Shown piece after piece: positions 8,815 to 17,079 of a DNA stretch of 64,000 bases. Numbering within the stretch: position 1 is the first letter of the stretch; each line of letters begins with the position of its first letter. The notes under the pieces were generated by a model that searched no databases, was not told the origin of the DNA, and saw only the letters and a program-made list of their open reading frames with translations. The stretch comes from Deltaproteobacteria bacterium (GTDB taxonomy: Bacteria > Myxococcota_A > UBA796 > UBA9615). The position numbers and the translations under genes are program-made. The stretch lies in contig JAGSHC010000007.1 of the NCBI GenBank assembly GCA_023954745.1, forward strand, positions 1 to 64,000, written 5' to 3'.

Positions 8815-8845
8815 GATCGATGAAACGCCCAATAAAGATCGATGA
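8815..8845. promoter_or_regulatory. Paired GATCGATGA direct repeats between divergent lipoprotein genes
   Basis: GATCGATGA occurs at 8815-8823 and 8837-8845, a 22-base pitch that places both copies on roughly the same helix face. The ATCGAT core is palindromic. The pair lies just upstream of the plus-strand lipoprotein start and may be an operator. No protein can be assigned. Confidence 0.3.
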
Positions 8846-8848
8846 GGG

Positions 8849-9679
8849 GTGGTGCTGGCGTGCAATGATTTTCATGTGCAGGAAATCGGCTCACGCGGCA
8901 CAACCCTCTGGCTTCTGGCCATCCTCACCGCGCTGTCGGGATGCGCCGCTCCGGAGGCTCCGACCGAGATCAGCGACCTGAGCCGGTTCATGGTGCGGGA
9001 GTTCGAGAACCCCAACCCGGGCGTGCTTCGAGCCGGAGTCAGCAACTTCGCCGAGCTCCTCGACGCCGTCGACTACGACGCGTCCACCGCCGAGCGCGCC
9101 GTGATGCCCGCGAGCCTCACCGAAGACGATGTGTTCGACGTGGAACTCCCTGAAGGCATCGATCTGGAGGCCGCAACCGAGGTCGCGGTCTTCTACCAGT
9201 CACGCCATCCCGTGTCCGCCCACGAGAGCTTCAGCGTCGAGGCAGACCAACTCGCAGCCGAACCCAACACGGACATGTACGAGCGTGCATTCCTCGAAGG
9301 CCAGGAATGCTTCGGCACCTGCGACTGCGAGGCTCTGCGAACCGTCAACGACATCACCCGCCAGAACATGCTCTTCGAGCTCGAGTTCGAGCTGAAGAAG
9401 GACTTCCGCCATCTCGAGACCGACGACGGCCGCGCCGTGCTGGTCGCCCGGGCTTGGACCGAGGAGACGTTCCCCGCGACCGGAAGCTCCGCCGAGCTGC
9501 TGCAGAGTTGGACCCTCGATGTGTGGATCGACAGCGACGAAGGCGCCCGACGCTACCGAGCGAACTGGGCGGAGACGGTGTTCGACCCGCCCATCGACGA
9601 GGACCTGATTCGGGTCACGACCCGCAACGGCATGGACAACGCCCTCGCGACCGCCGACGAAGCGCTGGACGCACGCTAG
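8849..9679 (+). CDS. Lipoprotein of unknown function
   Basis: The 276-codon frame has a lipoprotein signal whose hydrophobic stretch (LWLLAILTALSGC) ends in lipobox LSGC. Start is uncertain: GTG 8849 or GTG 8852, with GATGAGG just upstream, or GTG 8876, which would give a shorter n-region. The mature domain is acidic, about 240 residues, with a central CFGTCDCEA cysteine cluster (about residues 152-158) and mixed alpha/beta pattern (WTLDVWIDSDEGARRYRANW). No family recognised. Confidence 0.7.
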   Translation: MVLACNDFHVQEIGSRGTTLWLLAILTALSGCAAPEAPTEISDLSRFMVREFENPNPGVLRAGVSNFAELLDAVDYDASTAERAVMPASLTEDDVFDVELPEGIDLEAATEVAVFYQSRHPVSAHESFSVEADQLAAEPNTDMYERAFLEGQECFGTCDCEALRTVNDITRQNMLFELEFELKKDFRHLETDDGRAVLVARAWTEETFPATGSSAELLQSWTLDVWIDSDEGARRYRANWAETVFDPPIDEDLIRVTTRNGMDNALATADEALDAR

Positions 9680-9715
9680 AGGCCCTGGCGCACAGACCGC
9701 TGGCGCCGCCACCTC

Positions 9716-10069
9716 CTATGGGAGGGACAGGCTCAGGGTGATCTCTGGCCCGCACACGTGCAGACCCACCGCTGGCGCCGCTTGCCACGAGAAGCCCGCC
9801 GCCACCGTGGCCGGAGCCAGAAGGTCCGAAGCGACGTACACCTGGAGCGATGCCGGCTTGGCTGAGACCGACCCGGCGCCCTCCAGGCGGATGACCCGGT
9901 CCGCGGCTCCCTCGAGGGCCAACCGCGGACCCGAGCGCTGGTATTGGAGCGGGTAGCCACTCCACAGGTCGGAGGCGGCGAGGCCAGGCATGGAGGCCGT
10001 GCCGCAGGTGGGGCATGCCAGCGCCGCACCGGGCAGGCTCAGCAACAGGACGATGAAGAGGGAGCGCAC
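9716..10069 (-). CDS. Small secreted protein with CPTCG motif
   Basis: The likely product is about 117 residues: a signal peptide (SLFIVLLLSLPGAALA) followed immediately by CPTCG at the mature N terminus, then a beta-rich domain with one further cysteine near the end. The open frame extends up to ATG 10147, but that extra 26-residue segment is not signal-like; the true start, possibly GTG 10069, is unsure because the AGGAG sequence overlaps that codon. No family recognised. It is divergent from the Crp/Fnr gene. Confidence 0.55.
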   Translation of the reverse strand: MRSLFIVLLLSLPGAALACPTCGTASMPGLAASDLWSGYPLQYQRSGPRLALEGAADRVIRLEGAGSVSAKPASLQVYVASDLLAPATVAAGFSWQAAPAVGLHVCGPEITLSLSLP

Positions 10070-10193
10070 TCCTGAAGCTTGGCGCCCCTGCGCGCAAACG
10101 CCAGTTCTTTGGGCGTGCGTCCGCGCCACCAGACGGCCCGCGGGCATGACATTTGTCAGGTGCCGTAGGGCCCCGCCCCGAAATCGTCTTTCT

Positions 10194-10865
10194 ATGAAGA
10201 ACGCGTCATGCCCCTGCCCCTATCCGTGTCCCGAAGTGCACACGAACTCTGCTCTGCTCTCCAAGAGCTCCCATGTGAGCTGGAGGCGAGGAGACGAACT
10301 CTGGCGCGCCGGGGACGGGCCCGGCTGGATGCTCGCCGTCTGTACCGGCGCCGTGGGCTTGCGACGGGGTGGTGACGCAAGGACCAGCCGCCTCGTGGAC
10401 ATCGTGGTGCGCGGCCAGATCGCGGGGGAGGAGGTGGCGGTGGGCGCTGACCGACCGGCGACCTGTGTGGGCCTCATCGCGGGGAAGGGTCGCCTGCTCC
10501 CTCGACGACAGCTCTCGGACGCGGTGCAGACCAAGCCCCTCGCCTGGATGAGCTTGATGACCATCAGCACCCAGCGCTCCGCGACCCTCGCCCAGGCTCT
10601 GGAGACGACGAGCAACGGCACCGTCGCCACCCGGCTCGCAGCCCTCCTCCTGCGGCTTGGCGAGCGCATCGGACTCGACGACGCGCGGGGTCTCATGGTC
10701 CCGCTTCCTCTCCCGCGCATCGACCTCGCCAATCTCGTCGGGTGTCGCGAGGAGACGGCCGTGCGTCAAATGCGGGCCTGGGAAGAGCATGGTCTGGTGA
10801 GCACGCTCAAAGAGGGGTTCGTGCTCCGGGACCAGCCGGCCCTGGCGTTGATCGCAGCGGACTGA
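10194..10865 (+). CDS. Crp/Fnr-family regulator with N-terminal cysteine cluster
   Basis: The 223-residue protein has a cyclic-nucleotide-binding-like beta domain (about residues 25-110), a dimerisation helix (about 115-150) and a C-terminal winged HTH of Crp type (LANLVGC, then ETAVRQMRAWEEHGLV). The N terminus carries C6, C8 and C12 in a CPCPYPCP motif, and further cysteines at 50 and 91. Fnr proteins use three N-terminal cysteines plus one internal cysteine to hold an oxygen-sensitive iron-sulfur cluster; the spacing here differs, so cluster binding is plausible but unproven. Start ATG 10194. It lies directly upstream of an FNR-like box and the zwf operon. Confidence 0.83.
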   Translation: MKNASCPCPYPCPEVHTNSALLSKSSHVSWRRGDELWRAGDGPGWMLAVCTGAVGLRRGGDARTSRLVDIVVRGQIAGEEVAVGADRPATCVGLIAGKGRLLPRRQLSDAVQTKPLAWMSLMTISTQRSATLAQALETTSNGTVATRLAALLLRLGERIGLDDARGLMVPLPLPRIDLANLVGCREETAVRQMRAWEEHGLVSTLKEGFVLRDQPALALIAAD

Positions 10866-10908
10866 GACATCGGCTCGACCGTCGCGCCCCTCTCCTTTCG
10901 CCACAGAG

Positions 10909-10922
10909 TTGATCTGGATCAG
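10909..10922 (+). promoter_or_regulatory. FNR/Anr-like box (TTGAT-CTGG-ATCAG)
   Basis: Nine of ten half-site bases match the FNR consensus TTGAT-N4-ATCAA. It is in the 194-bp gap between the Crp/Fnr gene and zwf, centred about 144 bp before the zwf ATG, which suits a regulatory site for zwf-pgl-gnd if transcription begins near 10955. Confidence 0.55.
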
Positions 10923-11059
10923 GTCGGATCTCGAGAGATTCGAGGAGACGCTCGACGCGTCGCCTGAGACGGCGCGCTCCCGCCGGAGTCCGCCTCGGTG
11001 GACGCCCGCGCATCCCGGTGCTCCACTCCACGCCCGGCACGAGCCGAGGCAGGAGCTCC

Positions 11060-12535
11060 ATGGCTGACATCTCTCAAATCGTGATCTTCGGCGCCTCGGG
11101 CGACCTCACGAGTCGCAAGCTCATCCCCGCGCTGCTCAGGAACTTCGCCGAGCAGCGCTTCCACAAGCCGCTTCAGATCATCGGAGTGTCCCGCTCGGCT
11201 CGGTCCGACGTGGAGTGGCGCGAATCCCTCGACGAGTGGATCCCCGACGACCTGAGGGCAGCCTGGAGCGGCTTCGCCCCCAGCCTCTCCTGGCGGGCCG
11301 TCGACGCCTCGGTCGGCGAGCAGACTCAGGGCCTCGCAGATCACCTCGAAGCCCTCGCTGAGGGGCGCACCGCCAACCGGCTGTTCTACCTCGCCCTGAA
11401 GCCCTCTCTCTTCGCCCCCACAATCCGGACCTTGTCCTCCCACGGCCTCCTCGACGGTCCGAAGGACCCCAAGCTCGGGTGGCGCCGGGTGGTGGTGGAG
11501 AAGCCCTTTGGCCGGGACCTCCCCAGCGCCCGGGCCCTCAACCGCGAGCTGCTCGAGCATGTGCGGGAAGATCAGCTGTTCCGCATCGACCACTACCTCG
11601 GCAAGGAGACGGTGCAGAACATCCTGTCGTTTCGCTTCCAGAACGCCATCTTCGAGCCCCTGTGGAACCGCAAGCACATTGAGTCTGTCGAGATCAGCGT
11701 CTGCGAGACGGTGGCGATGGAGGGGAAGCGCGGCGCCTACTACGACTCGGCGGGCGCCATCCGGGACATGGTCCAGAACCACGTCCTCCAGATCCTCGCC
11801 CTCGTAGCCATGGAGCCACCCACGTCGATGGCCGCAGACGCGGTGCGGTCCGAGAAGGTCAAGGTCCTCACGGCTCTGCGGCCCATGAGGCCAGACCAGG
11901 TGGCCGAGCATGTCGTCCGCGGGCAGTACCTCGCGAGCCCCGTCCGGGACCGCGGCTACCTCGAGGAGGAGGGAGTCGACCCCGCCAGCTCGACGGAGAC
12001 CTTCGTGGCGGTCCGCGCACAGATCGACAACTGGCGCTGGAGCGGGATTCCATTCCTCCTTCGCTCCGGCAAGGCGCTGCACAAGCGGTACACCGAGGTG
12101 GTCTTGCGGTTCCGGACTCCGCCGCTGGACCTGCTCGCCGGCCCCAGCGAGGGCGAGCACTGCGCCTTGCGCCCCAACGACCTGCGGCTGCTCATCCAGC
12201 CCGAGGAAGGGGTGCGCCTCAGCTTCCTCGTCAAGCGCCCCGGCCCAGGTATGACGATGGTGAAGTCGGAGCTCGGCTTCGACTACTCGGACCTGGACGC
12301 CGGCTCGTCACCGCCGGCGTATCAACGTCTTCTGCTCGACGCCATCGAAGGCAACGCCACCCTGTTCATCCGGGGTGACGAGGTGGAAGCCGCCTGGGCG
12401 TTCGTGGACTCCATCCGCGCAGGGTGGGACCAGGAGGACGTGCCGATGTTCGGCTACGAAGCTGGATCGCACGGCCCCGAAGAGGCCAACAACCTCTTTG
12501 TCGGCTGCGAGGGCACCTGGAGCATCGGTCCATGA
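11060..12535 (+). CDS. zwf: Glucose-6-phosphate 1-dehydrogenase
   Basis: The 491-residue enzyme oxidises glucose 6-phosphate to 6-phosphogluconolactone with NADP(+), first step of the oxidative pentose phosphate pathway. The nucleotide-binding motif GASGDLTSRKL is at residues 11-21, EKPFGRDL near 137-144, and the substrate/catalytic motif RIDHYLGKE at 165-173 is intact (catalytic His168). Length is normal. Start ATG 11060 has AGGAG four bases upstream. The stop overlaps the pgl start (ATGA), so the pathway enzymes are translated as a unit. Cytosolic. Confidence 0.96.
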   Translation: MADISQIVIFGASGDLTSRKLIPALLRNFAEQRFHKPLQIIGVSRSARSDVEWRESLDEWIPDDLRAAWSGFAPSLSWRAVDASVGEQTQGLADHLEALAEGRTANRLFYLALKPSLFAPTIRTLSSHGLLDGPKDPKLGWRRVVVEKPFGRDLPSARALNRELLEHVREDQLFRIDHYLGKETVQNILSFRFQNAIFEPLWNRKHIESVEISVCETVAMEGKRGAYYDSAGAIRDMVQNHVLQILALVAMEPPTSMAADAVRSEKVKVLTALRPMRPDQVAEHVVRGQYLASPVRDRGYLEEEGVDPASSTETFVAVRAQIDNWRWSGIPFLLRSGKALHKRYTEVVLRFRTPPLDLLAGPSEGEHCALRPNDLRLLIQPEEGVRLSFLVKRPGPGMTMVKSELGFDYSDLDAGSSPPAYQRLLLDAIEGNATLFIRGDEVEAAWAFVDSIRAGWDQEDVPMFGYEAGSHGPEEANNLFVGCEGTWSIGP

Positions 12536-13266
12536 CCACGACCGTGGACGTCGTCGGCCGGTCAGACATGGGAGAGGTCGCGGGCGGCTACCTGCTCTCT
12601 GCCATCGAGGCCAGCGTCTCCCGCCACGGTCGGTGCCGGCTCGGCGTTGCTGGGGGTTCCAGCCCTTCCCCGGTGTTCCGTTGGCTCGCGCAGCATCTGC
12701 CGGGCGAGCTCGCTCGCCAGACCGTGGTCGTCACGCTGGACGAGCGGCACCTGCCCGCGGACGGTGATGGTCCCGACGGCCTACGCCCAGAGCACAACCT
12801 TCGTTCCCTGCGGGAGCACTGGATTGACCGCGCCTCCACTCCGCCCCAGGTCCTGTCCATGGTGCGCGGCGGAAGCGTCGACGAGGCCTGCGCGGAGGTG
12901 GCGCAGGAGGTGGAAGAGATGGGCGGCCTCGACGTCGTCCTTCTGGGACTGGGGCCCGACGGCCACGTCGCCTCCCTGTTTCCGGGGCACCCGGGACTGG
13001 AGGCGCGTGGTGGCTGCATCGCGGTGTCGGACAGCCCCAAGCCTCCCGCCGAGCGAATCACCCTGACGATGGACTTCCTCGCTGGCGCCGATGCCTGCGT
13101 GCTCGTGGCCGCGGGCAGCGCGAAGGCCGGGGTCCTCGGCCGGACGATGCAGGGCGACCTGTCGGTCCCCGTGGCCCAGGCTCGACCGACTGGGTCCTGG
13201 TGGTGGGTGCTCGACCCCGGCGCTGCGACTGAACTCAGCCCCCTGCTCCGAGGAATGACCGAATGA
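12532..13266 (+). CDS. pgl: 6-phosphogluconolactonase
   Basis: The 244-residue DevB-type enzyme hydrolyses 6-phosphogluconolactone to 6-phosphogluconate. Signature motifs are GGSSPSPVF (about residues 39-47), LDERHLP (substrate loop) and GLGPDGHVASLFPG near 143-156. It overlaps zwf by four bases at its start and gnd by four bases at its end, which argues for coupled translation of all three enzymes. Confidence 0.94.
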   Translation: MTTTVDVVGRSDMGEVAGGYLLSAIEASVSRHGRCRLGVAGGSSPSPVFRWLAQHLPGELARQTVVVTLDERHLPADGDGPDGLRPEHNLRSLREHWIDRASTPPQVLSMVRGGSVDEACAEVAQEVEEMGGLDVVLLGLGPDGHVASLFPGHPGLEARGGCIAVSDSPKPPAERITLTMDFLAGADACVLVAAGSAKAGVLGRTMQGDLSVPVAQARPTGSWWWVLDPGAATELSPLLRGMTE

Positions 13267-14681
13267 CTGGAACCACTGCACACATCGGCCTCGTGGGACT
13301 CGGGGTGATGGGCTCGAGCCTGGCTCGCAACTTCGCCAGCCGTGGCCTCACCGTCGCCGTGAACAACTACGAGAACGAGGTCACCACGGCGTTCATGGCC
13401 GAGTACGGCGACGAAGGCAGCTTCGTGGCGTGCTCCAACTACGCCGCGCTCGCCGCCGCCTTGGCCCCCCCGCGCCGGGTGCTGCTGATGGTGACGGCCG
13501 GCAAGCCCGTGGACCTCGTGCTCCGTGCTCTCACCGAGGTACTCGAGCCCGGCGACATGGTGGTGGACGGAGGGAACTCGCACTTCCCCGACACGGACCG
13601 ACGCGTGGCCGAGGCGGCTGCCTCGGGAATTCACTTCGTCGGCATGGGCGTCAGCGGCGGAGAGGAAGGCGCCCTCAAGGGCCCCTCCATGATGCCCGGC
13701 GGGACGCGCGCGTCCTGGGAGGCGCTCAAGCCCTTGTTGGAGGCAGCGGCGGCGGTGAGTGACAGCGGTCCCTGCGTCACGTGGTGCGGCCACGGCAGCG
13801 CGGGCCACTACACGAAGATGGTGCACAACGGCATCGAGTACGGCGACATGCAGCTCATCGCCGAGACCTGGACGCTCCTGCGCGCCCTGGGGCACGGCCC
13901 TGCCGCCATCCGCGACGTGTTCACCGGCTGGAACGAAGGAGTGCTGGGCTCGTTCCTCATCGAGATCACCGCCCGCATCGCCGGCGCCAAGGACCCCCAG
14001 GGGGACGGCCCTCTGGTGGAGCAGATCCTCGACGTCGCCGGGCAGAAGGGCACGGGCCGCTGGACGGCCATCGACGCCATCATGCGGGGCATCCCCTTGT
14101 CGACGGTGGTCGCGGCAGTGGATGCGCGGGCGCTCTCGGCGCGCAAGGAGGACCGCCTGACCGCGGCCGCGGCCTTTGGCGAGGAGCTCGGCGCCATCGA
14201 GGGCATCGCCGCGGACGACCTCGAGGCGGCGCTCTACGCCGCGAAGCTCATGAGCTACACCCAGGGCTTCGACTTGCTGCGCACCGCATCGCGGGAGCGG
14301 GGGTACGAGACGGACCTCGCCGAGGTGGCGCGGATCTGGACCGCGGGGTGCATCATCCGCGCGACATTCCTCGACCGCGTACACGCCGCCTACGCGGCCG
14401 ATCCCGACCTGCCGCTCTTGTGCCTCGATCCCGGCTTCGCCGCGGACTTGACCGCCCGCCTCCCTGCCTGGCGGCGCGTCGTGGCCGCAGCGGTGAGCGC
14501 GGGGATCCCCGTCCCAGCCCTGAGCGCCTCCCTGGCGTGGTTCGACTCCATCCGGCTCGCCGAAGGGTCCGCCCGAGTCATCCAAGCGCAGCGCGACCTC
14601 TTCGGCGCCCACACGTTCCGGCGCACCGACGCACCCGAGACCCCGGTGCACGTGCAGTGGTCGGAGCTGGAGCAACTGTGA
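13263..14681 (+). CDS. gnd: 6-phosphogluconate dehydrogenase (decarboxylating)
   Basis: The 472-residue enzyme converts 6-phosphogluconate to ribulose 5-phosphate, CO2 and NADPH. The Rossmann motif GLGVMG is at residues 12-17, GGNSHFPDT near 103-111, and the catalytic region KMVHNGIEYGD includes K185, N189 and E192. SGGEEGALKGPSMMPGG is a family hallmark. Full length compared with the usual 468-480 residues of the long form. The start ATG 13263 overlaps the pgl stop. Last gene of the zwf-pgl-gnd operon, giving the cell a compact NADPH-producing unit. Confidence 0.95.
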   Translation: MTGTTAHIGLVGLGVMGSSLARNFASRGLTVAVNNYENEVTTAFMAEYGDEGSFVACSNYAALAAALAPPRRVLLMVTAGKPVDLVLRALTEVLEPGDMVVDGGNSHFPDTDRRVAEAAASGIHFVGMGVSGGEEGALKGPSMMPGGTRASWEALKPLLEAAAAVSDSGPCVTWCGHGSAGHYTKMVHNGIEYGDMQLIAETWTLLRALGHGPAAIRDVFTGWNEGVLGSFLIEITARIAGAKDPQGDGPLVEQILDVAGQKGTGRWTAIDAIMRGIPLSTVVAAVDARALSARKEDRLTAAAAFGEELGAIEGIAADDLEAALYAAKLMSYTQGFDLLRTASRERGYETDLAEVARIWTAGCIIRATFLDRVHAAYAADPDLPLLCLDPGFAADLTARLPAWRRVVAAAVSAGIPVPALSASLAWFDSIRLAEGSARVIQAQRDLFGAHTFRRTDAPETPVHVQWSELEQL

Positions 14682-14728
14682 GGGCTAGGGCCTCGAAGGG
14701 CTGAGCCTGGATCGGCGGGCGCCGCCCC

Positions 14729-16105
14729 TCAGTCCATCCGGAACATCACGACCGCGGACCCGCGGTCCACGTCGCGACCCGCGGCCGCCACGGTGCGCTC
14801 ATCCACCCACACCACCTGGCCCATGGACTCGTGCCGACCCCGCCAGGACCGGGCCCGACGACCGTCTGGGTGCCACACGGCCACGTCCCCACCGAAGCAG
14901 GCCGCCGCCAGCCACTGCCCGTCGGGGGACCACGCCAGCGCCTTCACTTCGCGCAGCCCGCCCACGTCGCACGGCACCGCGTCGCCGTCGCGGATGATCT
15001 GCAGGCTCACGGGGGTGCCGTCGAATCCTCCACCCCACGCCACGGCAGCGCTCTCGCCTGAGACTGCGAGGGCGCCCGGACACCCACCTGTCTGCATCCG
15101 GCGGCGGACCTCGCCCGTCGCGCCATCGAGCCAATCGACGCCGTCGTCGGTGCCCACCGCCAGGACCTCGTCCGAGGCCCAGGCGATGGGTCCCACCGCG
15201 CCGGTCTCCCAGCGGATGGCGCCAGTCCAATCGAGGGCCAGCGAGGGACCCCAGGTGCCGACGAAGAGCGTTCCGCCCCCCGGCGACCACGCCATGCACC
15301 GCACCTGGTTGGGGGCGACATGGAAGTCGCGAAGTCCACGGAGTCGCTTGCGAATGGGGGCCGTCTGGATGGTGTTGCCGTCGCTGGCGTAGACACCCGC
15401 GCCGTCCGGGGTGAGGGCTGCGGCCCACCGGGCGCCACCGCTGGGCACGTCGTCCACGGCGACCCAGCCCTCTTGGTCGCGGCGCCACACGAAGAACTCC
15501 CCGCCGGAGCCGGTGGCAAGCAAGGTGCCGCCTGCATAGTCGAGGGCGGAGATCTGGTAGGCGGATCCCAGCCCCTCGCTGACGCCCACCTCCTCCGACA
15601 GCTGGAGCTGCGTCCGCAGCCGCGCGAGCACCGCGGGGGGGTTCAGCCGCTCGGCGTTCTCCCACCGGGAGCGGTCGCTCTGGTCCCCCTGCATGACATG
15701 CAGCGTGAGACCCTCACGGGCGGCCCCCTTCCCGAACAGGCCCTCGCCGTCCAGGGTCCTGAGCGCCTCGAACACGGCGCCGAACCTCACACCCACCCGG
15801 TCCCAGCCCTCGAGGGCATCCGACGAGAGGAGCGCATCCACCTCGGCAAACGCGTCATCGCCGAGACAGTGTCTGGGCGAGTCCGCCGGGCTCCAGCGAA
15901 GCTCGTCGGCGAGAACAGCAAGGTCTCCGCCTCGGCTGGCGTACTGCTCGGCCGTGGCGCGTAGGCCAGCGCGGGAGAAGGCCGTCACCCGGATGAACTC
16001 GGCCGCCGGGTCCGTGAACAGGGCGAGCCCGTAGAGGTCGCTGGTGTCGAGCCCCGCCCAGACCGACCGCACGGCGTCGGCCAGGGCCTCGCTCAGCGCG
16101 CTCAT
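14729..16105 (-). CDS. DUF4303-like domain fused to WD40/beta-propeller
   Basis: The 458-residue protein starts at ATG 16105, overlapping the stop of the haemoglobin gene (ATGA). Residues 1-170 resemble DUF4303 (VWAGLDTSDLYGLALF, then YASRGGDLAVLADELRW). Residues 180-458 contain repeating beta-blade signatures such as VRCMAWSPGG, VKALAWSPDGQWLAAACF and VAVWHPDGRR, a WD40-like propeller of probably six or seven blades. No signal peptide or membrane helix. The role is unknown; coupling to a haemoglobin gene suggests a joint function in sensing or stress. Confidence 0.8.
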   Translation of the reverse strand: MSALSEALADAVRSVWAGLDTSDLYGLALFTDPAAEFIRVTAFSRAGLRATAEQYASRGGDLAVLADELRWSPADSPRHCLGDDAFAEVDALLSSDALEGWDRVGVRFGAVFEALRTLDGEGLFGKGAAREGLTLHVMQGDQSDRSRWENAERLNPPAVLARLRTQLQLSEEVGVSEGLGSAYQISALDYAGGTLLATGSGGEFFVWRRDQEGWVAVDDVPSGGARWAAALTPDGAGVYASDGNTIQTAPIRKRLRGLRDFHVAPNQVRCMAWSPGGGTLFVGTWGPSLALDWTGAIRWETGAVGPIAWASDEVLAVGTDDGVDWLDGATGEVRRRMQTGGCPGALAVSGESAAVAWGGGFDGTPVSLQIIRDGDAVPCDVGGLREVKALAWSPDGQWLAAACFGGDVAVWHPDGRRARSWRGRHESMGQVVWVDERTVAAAGRDVDRGSAVVMFRMD

Positions 16106-16572
16106 CGCGGGCGACCCCCTCGACCACCACCACCGCCTCGACCGCCGCCCCCTCCGCCGCCGAGCCCCGGGCCCACCACCTGCATGCCGCCCTGGTTGCG
16201 CATGTGCAGCGCCGTGCGCTCGAAGGCGCCGACGAGCATGTTGCGTAGCTCCGTGTCGTCCAGGTCGTCCAGCGCGCGGCTCATGCAGAGCATCCACTGA
16301 GCGGATTCATCGTCTCCGATGGGGAACGGAAGATGACGCGCCCGCAGCCTGGGGTGGCCAAAGCGCTCGATGTAGAGCGAGGGCCCACCCAACCATCCAC
16401 ACAGGAAGAGGTAGAGCTTCTCTCGCGACATGCGCAGGTCCTTGGGGTGCATGGCGCGGATGGGCGCGGCCTCGGGAAGGCTGTCCATGAGGTCGTAGAA
16501 CCGGTCCACGAGGGTGCGCACGCCGTCGAGGCCTCCCAGACGCTCGAAGGGGGTCGGCTCGCCGTCGCTCAC
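16102..16572 (-). CDS. Group II truncated haemoglobin with glycine/arginine-rich tail
   Basis: The 156-residue protein has a complete trHb2 globin fold in residues 1-125: B10 Tyr26, FLCGWLGGP near 56-64, proximal His73 in ERFGHPRLRARHLPF, and G8 Trp93. Such proteins bind O2 or NO haem ligands. After the globin, residues from about 127 form a tail of glycines interrupted by RG/RGG steps, which is not part of known trHb2 architecture. Start is GTG 16572, overlapping the stop of the GFA gene; the stop overlaps the DUF4303/propeller start. Thus it is the middle gene of a tightly coupled three-gene operon. Confidence 0.9.
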   Translation of the reverse strand: MSDGEPTPFERLGGLDGVRTLVDRFYDLMDSLPEAAPIRAMHPKDLRMSREKLYLFLCGWLGGPSLYIERFGHPRLRARHLPFPIGDDESAQWMLCMSRALDDLDDTELRNMLVGAFERTALHMRNQGGMQVVGPGLGGGGGGGRGGGGGRGGRPR

Positions 16573-17036
16573 GAGTGCTCCAGCCGCCAGGCGAAGTGCT
16601 TCTCCAAGACCTCCTGCTCGAGCACCGTGGACTCCTGGTTCACGTTCTTCTCGGCCCGCAACACCGCGGGGAGATCAGCCCTCAGCTCCTTGTTGAGCGT
16701 GTCGGGGAAGAACACCAGCGGCACCTTGCCGCCCGGTGTCCACCCGGGGAACCGGTTGAGGATCTTCGTTCCGCAGGTCCGGCAAAACGCCCGCACGGGT
16801 CCGTTCGGCTTCTGGAACTCCTCGAGCAGCTCGGCCCCCTCCAGGAAGCTGAACCAGCCCTCCTCGATACACACCGCGTGGTAGAGCGGTGCTGCGTGGG
16901 AGCGCCGGCAGTTGTTGCAGTGGCAGTACATGTTGAAGAGCGGGCCCTGTCCGGCCGGAACATCCACGGCGAAGCGGATCCCTTCGCAATAACAATGTCC
17001 CTCTGCGTGCACGGGCTCGTCGGTCGTCATCGGCAT
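16569..17036 (-). CDS. GFA-family (CENP-V/GFA domain) zinc protein
   Basis: The 155-residue protein belongs to the glutathione-dependent formaldehyde-activating enzyme (GFA) fold. Zinc-binding cysteines are seen in HCYCEG, YCHCNNCRR and FCRTCGT, the standard Cys pattern. GFA enzymes and relatives bind glutathione or act on thiol adducts; the exact substrate here is not known. It heads a minus-strand operon with the truncated haemoglobin and the DUF4303/propeller gene, each pair overlapping by four bases. It is divergent from the SDR gene. Confidence 0.88.
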   Translation of the reverse strand: MPMTTDEPVHAEGHCYCEGIRFAVDVPAGQGPLFNMYCHCNNCRRSHAAPLYHAVCIEEGWFSFLEGAELLEEFQKPNGPVRAFCRTCGTKILNRFPGWTPGGKVPLVFFPDTLNKELRADLPAVLRAEKNVNQESTVLEQEVLEKHFAWRLEHS

Positions 17037-17079
17037 CTGGACTCCTGGCGGCGGAGCGTATCAGCGCTACGTTGCGCCC

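Noticed and set aside
10554-10567. Second FNR-like match TTGAT-GACC-ATCAG
   Set aside because: It lies inside the Crp/Fnr coding region and encodes SLMTIS; a regulatory role is not needed to explain it. The intergenic site at 10909 is better placed.
12588-14675. 695-residue minus-strand open frame over pgl and gnd
   Set aside because: The plus strand holds two well-recognised enzymes with intact motifs. The antisense frame shows no family features.
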